Part shown: piece by piece, positions 56,306 to 64,000 of the stretch
Position numbering within the stretch: position 1 is the first letter of the stretch
How the letters are laid out: each line of letters opens with the position of its first letter
NCBI RefSeq assembly: GCF_963662255.1
Contig: NC_085074.1
Span: forward strand, 372,001-436,000
Direction of reading: 5' to 3'
Length of the DNA stretch: 64,000 nucleotides
Source: Cinclus cinclus
Lineage: Eukaryota > Chordata > Aves > Passeriformes > Cinclidae
Translations under genes and position numbers: made by a program
Notes under the pieces: model-generated
What the model saw: the letters and a program-made list of their open reading frames with translations, nothing else
Databases searched by the model: none
What the model was told of the DNA's origin: nothing

Positions 56306-59300
56306 CTAGAGAGACCAGAAGAAAGAAATGCCATTAATTTTGCAGCTCCATGGAAAGCAGAATTCCTTTCAGCATAAATGACTTACTGTAGTGTTTGTAT
56401 CCTCTTTGACAATTTAATAACCAAGAACATTCAAGGAAGGTTTTCACTATGTAAATGCAAAGTCTCCTTAATTCCACCTCCTCTAAAATACCCAAAAAGT
56501 TGTTGAGAGGGTCTCCTTGCAGCTGCTTAGCAAATGCAGGTGTTACCTTAATGAAGGAGTGGAGCGATTTGCCGTAGGTGGCCAGGAACTCCCTCCTGAT
56601 GTAGAGCATGTCCACCTCCGAGCGGGACACCATTACCCGGATCAGTGTGCTGTCATCGGTGCCCAGGCCCTGAGGGGACACAGCAACAGCTACAGTTGCA
56701 CAGCACTGAGGACAGACCAGTGACAGGCACAGGGGTTTGGCCTTCTGGGGAATCCATCTCTGATTACACCATTTTTGCATTTATGCAGGGATCCATGACC
56801 AGCTCTGAGCTTCCTGAAGGAAAAGAAGTCCACAGAAAACCTCAGACTTCTTTTTTTCCCTCCAATTAATGCGGTTTCTTTTTCTCTAATTGCTGTCATG
56901 CTATTGATTTAAGCATGGAGAGGCAGGGGGGAAAATAGTAAAATCTCTTTACCTTCATAGATTTGTACAATCTTTCAGCAAAATAAGCAGGTTTATTCCT
57001 CATACACTTTACTGTAAGAGAGACAAGAACAAAAGAAATAAAACCAGTAAACACTGAAGGATAAGGTCTTCCAAACCCTTCCAGCACTTTCTCAGTGCAG
57101 ACATTTATTCTGTAAAAATGCAACTCAAGAAAAGCAGACATCCAGAGTCAGTGACCTGCTGTCAATTGATGTCTCCATGCCCAGTGCACAGCAAAAAAAT
57201 ATTTTTAGGGCTTTAAAGCTTCCACACAGCAAATACCATCTGCTGAAGCATCCCTTGGCAGAGAAATATAAAGCACAGAGCCTTCTTATCAAGTTTTTGC
57301 ATCTGCAAAGATTAAAAACTGTGGCTTGTAAAACAGTGAAAAAGAATCTACCCCCTGAAACTGTGCAAACAGCGCAAGAGACAGTATCTTTAATTATTTA
57401 ATTAGTTTGTAGACAATTTAAAAGCAGGGAACTCACCCACAGCTAACAAAGCATCCTCAAGGTCTCCTGACATCTCAGATTTAATGCTCTCTGTGATGTC
57501 CTTATTAGCAATCACTCTGTACACATCAAAAACTAGGAGGAAGAGTTGGATAAAAGAGCCAAGTGAGCTGCTTCAGTGTGTAGATCACTTTGCAAGATCA
57601 AGCTCTTCACACCCTGTACAAACACTGCACCATTACCATGACATGTAAGCTAAATCAGGGCTGACCCTCAGAAATAATTCATTTTAATTATCAGCTGTCT
57701 TGCTAATTAGCCCACTACTGCTCCTAGGATTTTCCAGAACCGCTATTTAATGCAGACAGTTTCCATGCTTAGCTTTGTCTCATGGGAGTCACAATTGTTA
57801 TCTCCAATTCACAGGCTAGAGAAAGTGGTATGGGTGTTTTTCTCAACTCCCATTTTGTCTCTGGAGGGAATAAAATGGTCTAAAATAATTGAATCAAGTG
57901 GCCCTGAGCATATCTGTAGGCTCAGGAAGTGATCACAATCAGTTAACAAACAAATACAAAGCTGCTACAAAAGTACTGTCCTCAAACAAGAGAAAAAACC
58001 TAGGACAGAAGAGAGGTCCTACCTCTGAGCAGGTGGCATCTGTTCCGTGTGCAGAGGATGGACATGAACTGCACCTCATCCGTTCCCCATTTCTTCTCCC
58101 CAGCTTCATACAGGCACTTGAAGATATGAACAAAGTGAGGATAACTGAGAACACCAGGTGTATATAATGAGATTTTTACTTCATAGAACCATTTAGGTTG
58201 GAAAAGCCCTCTAAGGTCATTGAGTTCAACCCTTCCCCTGCACTGCCAAGGCCACCACTAACTCATGTTCCCAAGTGCCACATTCACATGGCTGTTGAAC
58301 CCCTCAGGGATGGGGACTCCACCCCTGCCGTGGACAGCCTGTGCCAGAGCTGGACAGCTCTTTTGGGGGAAAAACATCTCCTAACATCCAATTTAGTCTC
58401 TGCCTGGGGCACTGCTGACTAACACAGCTTCAGGCTTACTCATCTACCTTGAGAAAAAGAGGCCTAGAAACAGCAGGGATTCACCACTCATTACACATAC
58501 AAACCCAGGTAGTTCTTGCAAGGGAGCAAATTGCTACATACCTGAGCATCTTGTTGAGCAAGGGCCTCATCCACGAATGTTCCCTCATCTCTGTTACCCT
58601 GCAGAAATACAAGGATGAAAAACTCATTTCAACAGAGCAACTAATGGAAGTAAGTCCTGCATATTCCCCATTCAAAAACAATTACTGGAGATGTAGAATG
58701 GGATTCTTAATATTGAGTAATGGGTTACAAATACAGCAAAATATGACTCAGATGTGATTTGTTTTTTTCTTTTGAAACAAGCAGCCATCCACTTTAATTT
58801 AAAAAGAGCATATGGCGTTAAGGCATGGGAGAGTGAGGCTGCTCTCCCTGAAGAAGCTGGTGTGAAATGTGGGCAAGGTGAGATGCAAGAGAAGTGAAAT
58901 AGCAGCCAGCCTGAAGCACCTCATCACTGTGTGAGAGATGTCCAGCAGCACATTCAGCCCCATGAGTTCCCCTGTCCTGGACTCACCGTGGCAAGGGACA
59001 CGAGGACTCTGCGGAACATAGAGGATGTGTCAGAGACAATGTCGTCCTCGAGAGTGGAGCCATATTCTGCCACAGCACACACACAACAAATCTGTTACTA
59101 ACAGCTCACAGGATTTGCTGAGTGCGAAGGGACCCACAAGCATCACCAAGTTCACCTCCTGGGCGTGCATAGAACCATCCCCAAGAGTCCCGCCATGTGC
59201 ACAAGAATATTGTGCAAACACTCCTTGAGCTCCATCAGGACTGGTGCTGTGACCACTTTAGGAAGCCTGCTCCAGTGCCCAGCCACCCACTGGGTAAAGA

Positions 59301-62002
59301 AGCTTTCTCTAACATCCATCCCAAACTGTCCCCAGAATCTGAGTTGTCTCAGCAGTGCAGCACAGGGGGACAGGCATGTCCTACTGGCCACACTGTGACT
59401 GGGACAAGCCAGGATGCCATTGCCTTTCCTGGCTTTCATCACAGCAATCCAGCCATCATGTTGAGTGGTACAGGGGAAAATTAAGAAGCACAGTCTGTAT
59501 AAAATTGGCAAAAGATCCACCATGGATACACCTCCAGCTGACAAACATAACCACACCACCCCATTATATTTACACCGATTCTATTTCTGGGTGTAATTCC
59601 AGTCCTTGATGCTGACAGCTCTTTTCCTGCCTCTCCACACAACCCTGCACACACACAAGTGGCTTCTGAGCCCATATGAAATTGCATGAACTGCTACACA
59701 CGGAGTTTGTAGTTCTCATTGATGTGCCGAATTTCTGCGTTGGTGCGAGAAGCCAGGATTTCAATCAGGCAGCCTTCATCTGTTCCTGCTCCCTAGGGAG
59801 TCACAGAGACAAGAGCCAAGATTGTGACAACTGTTTTGAACAACTACAACTTTTGTTTATTAGACATAGTTTAATAAGAAATTAATAACTAATATACAAT
59901 TATGCCATTGCATACTGAATTGGCCATGAGTCATGCAACATAAAAAATGGATTTCCAAACCTTTAGAGCCCTCCTCAGTTCATGCACGTCATACATGGTG
60001 GTAGGAGTCATCAAAGCAATGATCACCTTTTCAAAATTCCCACTCAGCTCAGACTTCAAGTCATCAATCAAATCCTAGAAGACAGAAAGAGAAGAAAGGA
60101 GAAAAAGACATGGCCTTAGAGAAGAGGAAGAACTTGTTCACCACTTTTCTTCATGCTTCAGCCCTCCTTGGATGAACAGTTATTCTGAAGTGAACAAGAC
60201 CAAAAAAACTTGGCCAAGGAAAGTTTGTGCTCAGTGCCAGTCATACTCTTGTGGAGACTGGGATGTTTTTCACATATCACCTGAGTGGTACAATCCAAAT
60301 AAGTCCACATCTCCCAGTCAGAGCCACAGGCACTGATTTCTGAAGAGCACCTACCCTGCCAATAGTGCTTTTATAGGTGATCAGAACTTGCTGACGCTGG
60401 GAAACATTCAGTTTGGTCAAGGTCTCAATGATGGCATCTTCATCCGTGCCTGGAAGGAACCAATGAAAACCAGTCAAGCTGCTCATACCAGAACCAGGGG
60501 CCTGCCCTGGCCTTGCCCAGGGTATGCCTTTGGCCACAAAACCTTACGCACATCCTTGCATAACCTGGGTCTCATCTGTGCACAAGTGCCTCAGCCCAGC
60601 AGCACCATACCACAGGATAAAGAAAACAAGAGCCTGACTAAAAATGTTTTTATGGCCAAGACTTGGATTTCCAGTGGAGTTCAAGTCACCCAGTTCCCTG
60701 CAGTGCTCTCTCAGGGCAGTGAGGTGATGCAAATGGCTGAACTCCTCCTCCAGAAAAACACCAGTAAAAACCTTCCCAATCACCAGAGCTAAAAAAAAAA
60801 GAAGGTTTAACAGTGGAGGGAGATAACTTACCAAATCCCTTCATGGCCTTCCTTAGTGCCTGTGCTTCTTGCTCAGCACTGAAAGTTGAGACGCCCTTAA
60901 CTGTTGCCTAAACCCATAGGACAGGAGTTATGAAACGTAGTCACAAAGTGAGACATTCACAGAGTGGAGTTGAATTAAAAAAAAAAAAAAAAAGACAATT
61001 CAAAAGATGCTAACATCTTTTTTTGAAAGTGACAGCAAATAAAGTCCACCCTCCAAACATGAGTGATTTCATACCAGGTTCCACCCTGTCCTAAAAAGAA
61101 ATGGTTTGTTCCAGAGGGACTTCCCAGCCACATTAAGAAATAAGCCTCAGGGACTCAACTGAAAGGAGAAAAAAATCTTAATGTGGCTGCCCATGGAGAA
61201 TCTACTTTCCAGTTAAATAAGGGCACACAGCCTGGCATCTCTGTTCAGTCCAGCTTCTTTCCAACAGTTTTCCATGTAAATCATAGAAGAAGCTGTTTCC
61301 ATCAAAGCCCCATTCCTGACTTCCCTAAGAGCAGTCAAGGACCATCATTCTGTTGAACAACACACCAGGAAGGGCAGTGTTTTACCCAAAATGGTGATTC
61401 ACAAATGGGTTGCTCCTGCCTCTGGTCTAATGCATTTTCTGAAGTAATAACACTTTTCTTGCGAAGCTCTTCATGTTCCCGAGAAAATAATCAGCAAAAT
61501 ACCACTTAACATTCAGTGGGCAGAAAAATGGTCCCCTGTCCCTGCAAGTGTTTCAGGCCTGGCTGGACAGGGCTTGGAGCAGCCTGGTCTAGTGGAATGT
61601 GTCCCTGATCATGGCTGGAGGTGGAACTGGATGATGTTTAAGGTTCCTTTCAATCCAGACCATTCCAAGATTCTGTAATAACAACCATAGAAACAGCTGC
61701 CCTGCAGGCTCAACCTCAAAAGAATAATATGTCTAGGAAGTTTATCTGGAGAAATTAATGTTCTTTGAATTAATATCTGATCTGGTTTTCCATTAACTCC
61801 CCAAATGCAAAAGCCTGTATGTGTGGGTCATTGTGCCCTACAATGAGGAAGAAGAAAGAGGCAATAAATTCACTCCCTTGAAGGGACAGACAGTGACAGT
61901 GTTCTTCCTGCTGTGTTCTTATCCGAGCTCCACTCCCCACATTTATCAGGTCAGAGCAAAGGCTTGGCACAGCCTGGCACAGCAAACACACTCACTCACC
62001 AT
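56246..62002 (-). CDS. ANXA4: Annexin A4, complete coding region in 12 exons
   Basis: Annexin A4 binds acidic phospholipids in a Ca2+-dependent way at the plasma membrane, especially in epithelia, and takes part in membrane trafficking and repair. Joined coding exons on the minus strand: 62002-62000 (ATG only), 60907-60832, 60449-60355, 60074-59961, 59792-59702, 59066-58987, 58598-58542, 58116-58023, 57532-57437, 57011-56953, 56669-56547, 56305-56246. They total 948 nt, giving 315 residues, close to the human protein. Four annexin repeats are complete with the type II Ca2+ loops GFGTDED, GAGTDEG, KKWGTDE and GLGTDDS. The exon lengths 95, 114, 91, 80, 57, 94, 96, 59 and 123 are the standard annexin series. 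Assignment to A4 rests on the [20 protein letters not shown] segment, the C-terminus [16 protein letters not shown] and the linkage with GMCL1. The donors of exons 4 and 5 are weak. Confidence 0.95.
56547..56669 (-). CDS. ANXA4: ANXA4 coding exon 11
   Basis: 123 nt, residues 256-296. [20 protein letters not shown] and [10 protein letters not shown], with the repeat 4 Ca2+ loop. Confidence 0.96.
56953..57011 (-). CDS. ANXA4: ANXA4 coding exon 10
   Basis: 59 nt, completing residues 236-255. [19 protein letters not shown], start of repeat 4. Confidence 0.96.
57012..57436 (-). other. ANXA4: ANXA4 intron between exons 9 and 10
   Basis: 425 bp, unique and AT-rich. Nothing recognised. Confidence 0.85.
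57437..57532 (-). CDS. ANXA4: ANXA4 coding exon 9
   Basis: 96 nt, residues 204-235 plus one base. [20 protein letters not shown] in repeat 3. Confidence 0.95.
57533..58022 (-). other. ANXA4: ANXA4 intron between exons 8 and 9
   Basis: 490 bp, unique. Nothing recognised. Confidence 0.85.
58023..58116 (-). CDS. ANXA4: ANXA4 coding exon 8
   Basis: 94 nt, residues 173-203 plus one base. [17 protein letters not shown] in repeat 3; Cys replaces the Asp of human. Confidence 0.95.
58183..58420 (-). mobile_element. CR1 retroposon, 3'-end fragment
   Basis: Plus strand: catagaaccatttaggttgg, aaaagccctctaaggtcatt, gccaaggccaccactaactc, gggatggggactccaccc. It fills over half of the ANXA4 intron between exons 7 and 8. 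Confidence 0.87.
58542..58598 (-). CDS. ANXA4: ANXA4 coding exon 7
   Basis: 57 nt, residues 154-172. [19 protein letters not shown], the linker between repeats 2 and 3. Confidence 0.95.
58987..59066 (-). CDS. ANXA4: ANXA4 coding exon 6
   Basis: 80 nt, residues 127-153. [19 protein letters not shown], end of repeat 2. Confidence 0.95.
59067..59701 (-). other. ANXA4: ANXA4 intron between exons 5 and 6
   Basis: 635 bp. About half (59160-59480) resembles a decayed CR1. Confidence 0.8.
59160..59480 (-). mobile_element. Decayed CR1 retroposon fragment
   Basis: catagaaccatccccaagag near the start and ggaagcctgctccagtgccc, actgggtaaagaagctttc, taacatccatcccaaactg further on are CR1-like on the plus strand, in antisense orientation. 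Divergence is high. Confidence 0.6.
59702..59792 (-). CDS. ANXA4: ANXA4 coding exon 5
   Basis: 91 nt, residues 97-126 plus one base. [20 protein letters not shown] in repeat 2. The donor C|GTGTGT is non-optimal, but the phase and length match the annexin pattern. Confidence 0.94.
59961..60074 (-). CDS. ANXA4: ANXA4 coding exon 4
   Basis: 114 nt, residues 59-96. [18 protein letters not shown] and [11 protein letters not shown]. The donor AAG|GTTTGG is weak. Confidence 0.95.
60355..60449 (-). CDS. ANXA4: ANXA4 coding exon 3
   Basis: 95 nt, residues 27-58. [20 protein letters not shown] and ITYKSTIGR of repeat 1. Confidence 0.96.
60450..60831 (-). other. ANXA4: ANXA4 intron between exons 2 and 3
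   Basis: 382 bp, unique. Nothing recognised. Confidence 0.85.
60832..60907 (-). CDS. ANXA4: ANXA4 coding exon 2
   Basis: 76 nt, residues 2-26 plus one base. [20 protein letters not shown], the short N-terminal tail and the start of repeat 1. Four residues shorter than the human exon. Confidence 0.93.
60908..61999 (-). other. ANXA4: ANXA4 intron after the ATG exon
   Basis: 1.09 kb separating the initiator codon from the second codon. Contains a poly(A)-like run at about 60977-60994 and a CR1 at 61540-61680. Confidence 0.8.
61540..61680 (+). mobile_element. CR1 retroposon, 3'-end fragment
   Basis: Sense CR1 landmarks: ctggctggacagggcttgg, agcagcctggtctagtgg, atgatgtttaaggttcc, tttcaatccagaccattcc, aagattctgtaa. 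Confidence 0.82.
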
Positions 62003-62048
62003 CGTGCTCGGATCTGGTCAATCTGTTATTGTCTGTACACTCAGACAG
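62000..62048 (-). CDS. ANXA4: ANXA4 first coding exon (ATG only) with 5' UTR
   Basis: A 49-bp exon: acceptor TTACAG at its start, 46 nt of 5' UTR, then ATG directly followed by donor GTGAGTGAG. Only the initiator codon is coding. Any earlier noncoding exon and the promoter are beyond 62049 and not identified. Confidence 0.8.
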
Positions 62049-64000
62049 CTGTAATAAAAAAAACAGAGGGAGTGTTAGTTTTCTAGCAAATTATTAATAG
62101 AATGCACCTTCCCTTGAAGGTTAATGAGGCTGATTAAGTAACCATCTAATTCTTTGAGGACTCAAAGCAAGATTGAGCAGCCCCAGTGAACACCCAGGGC
62201 TGCTTCCCAGAGTTCCAGCCCTGCTTTGCACTGAACAAAGGCTGGATCATGGCAGCAGAGGGCCAGGGCCAAGCTGGAAGGGATGCGGTGAACAGTAGGT
62301 AATTAGCAGTGGTAATTTAATGATTCTTCTCTATTGCCTGCATGACAGCTTGGCTGAGGCTACAAGGAGAAGTAGACAGTGTTGCCCTGGAATCAAAGTA
62401 AATAGACTTGGTTCCCATGTCCTCCAAAATCCTGCAAGCTTTGAGCTTGGCAAGTAAGAGCCTAAGGGTGATCAGGGTGAGGATGAAGCAGGGTGAGGAT
62501 GAAGTAGAGTGAGATTGCTCACACAGCCCTAACCCTTCATGGATCCTGCCTGGGTGGCAGAGACATCGTGGTGTAGGTGAATGCATAAGGGATAACCTCA
62601 CTTGAGCGCTGGGCAGGAGAACTGCTTTCAACACCCACTCAGTTTGGTGCAATGTGTCCTTCCTTGTAGGGCTGTAGCTTTAACTGACAAAACCCTTGAA
62701 AAACCCCAAAGCTTACTTGCCATCTGCCCAAGGTTATTAGTTCTGTTCATAATTTTGTTTGCAATCAGAGACCCTTTGCATGAACGTGCCCAAATTTTCC
62801 TGTGTCCCTGATCAATTGACAGGATGTCATGTACCAGGACAAGGTTCACTTCCTCACAACCCAGCATCAGAGGAGAGGAGTTAGGAAAGTCACACTCAAA
62901 GATACCTATATACAGTAGAGTTGAATTAAATAAAAATAAATTCAAAATATGTAAACAGTGACAGCAAGTCAAGTCCACCCACCAAATGAGTGGTTTTATT
63001 CCAGAGATGAGCAAGTTCTCTCATTAAAGCCCTGAAGCAGAAGCAGAGGTGCCAGCAGTGAATGACATCTCTTCCTAATTCTTGTCCTGCTTAATAGCTG
63101 CTATCCATGAGCCCAGAGAGGTGTGCAAGAACAGGAGTGTGTTTGCTCCTGCTCCACGTGACTCCTACAGACCTGGAATGCACAGGGCAAGCTGTTCAGG
63201 CCAGTTAACTCTGTGTGGCACTTGCCATGGATGTGTTACGCACAGGCACTCCCAGGTGCACCTCTACCTTGCTACACCCTGTGCAATCAGGCAACATACG
63301 GCAATTATGAGTGTGGAGTTTGCTTTCTTTTATCTGTCATGAATTCCAGCAACCACAGTATGACCTAGACCTCAGAAAAGTCATCTTTGCTCTTCTCAAA
63401 TCTTTAACAGAAGTAAAAAGCCAATTTTATTTGCTTTAGACAAATAAAGACAGTTTTATTAAGACAATTTAGACAAATTCAGACACTAAATGAAGGCTTC
63501 AAATTTCACTGCTGTTTTTATGATGCATCTGGTTTGTACACAGAAGCAGGAATATCAGACAGGCTGGTTTAGCAAGTCAATTAGAGGGCAAAATAAAGGT
63601 CAGTAGCAAGGGAAAGGGAAGCAGAGAAATTCTGAGTTCAAATGAGCTGGCAGAAGGAAACCAAACCATGAGGAAAGGCTGTGTGTACTGCACTCTGGGC
63701 AAATGCTCTCGCAACATCCATTAACAACAGAAATGCCATACTGAATATTGACTGCATGACTCTGATTTCTTCATCCTGGTAACACCACTAGGAATTGAAA
63801 GAACAGAGCACTGAAAAGGGAAGCAGTGCAAACCCACTGCTCAGTCTGCAAGTACTGGTTTGTTCCTGGTGCATTTCGGTGTGAGAATGAGCCACTGAGA
63901 TTACAGGTGGGAAAGCTCATCAGTTCAGCCAGGCTGTCCAGCAGTGGCCCCCGTAACCCTTTCACAGCTGAAGGGGTCTGCAAGAACTGCTCATGCTGGG
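62049..64000 (-). other. ANXA4: Upstream intron or 5' region of ANXA4
   Basis: No coding exon recognised on either strand. A short duplicated phrase (gcagggtgaggatgaag) lies near 62487-62508. No CpG-rich promoter is visible, so the ANXA4 promoter is probably outside the window. Confidence 0.6.

Noticed and set aside
62049..64000. ANXA4 first exon or promoter
   Set aside because: No CpG-rich segment or conserved exon is visible; the splice acceptor at 62049 shows only that an upstream exon exists.

Overview
The window is a piece of a bird nuclear genome, most likely from a passerine. The evidence is three intron-rich vertebrate genes, short introns, many truncated CR1 retroposon tails (the commonest bird interspersed repeat) and a solo ERV LTR with a 5-bp target-site duplication. 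There is no sign of operons, phage or CRISPR.

Layout. Bases 1-8.9 kb lie upstream of the first gene. They have no gene I can recognise and hold two large degenerate minisatellites, a CpG-rich patch and one CR1 fragment. From 9104 to 32457 the plus strand carries the complete HK2 coding sequence (hexokinase 2): 18 exons, 2754 nt, 917 residues, reconstructed splice site by splice site, with a long 3' UTR to about 36.35 kb. From 54140 back to 38236 the minus strand carries the complete GMCL1 coding sequence (germ cell-less 1, a BTB-BACK protein): 14 exons, 499 residues, with the transcript ending near 37.06 kb. From 62002 back to 56246 the minus strand carries the complete ANXA4 coding sequence (annexin A4): 12 coding exons, 315 residues. 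Its 3' end is near 54.84 kb, and any noncoding first exon and promoter lie beyond the window. HK2 and GMCL1 are therefore tail to tail with about 0.7 kb between poly(A) signals. ANXA4 and GMCL1 are head to tail with about 0.7 kb between them.

The three genes do not form a pathway. HK2 phosphorylates glucose at the mitochondrial surface, GMCL1 is a CUL3-type adaptor associated with the nuclear envelope, and ANXA4 binds phospholipid in a Ca2+-dependent way. ANXA4 and GMCL1 keep the order and orientation they have in human. HK2 directly beside them appears to be a rearrangement relative to human.

I found no new gene system. The most unusual content is noncoding: a homopurine block of about 400 bp just inside HK2 intron 1, a C-rich minisatellite abutting the HK2 promoter, a CR1 tail ending about 20 bp from the HK2 exon 8 acceptor, an exact solo LTR in GMCL1 intron 2, a 30-bp to 71-bp higher-order minisatellite in GMCL1 intron 9, and a GMCL1 splice donor embedded in a GTGA microsatellite.
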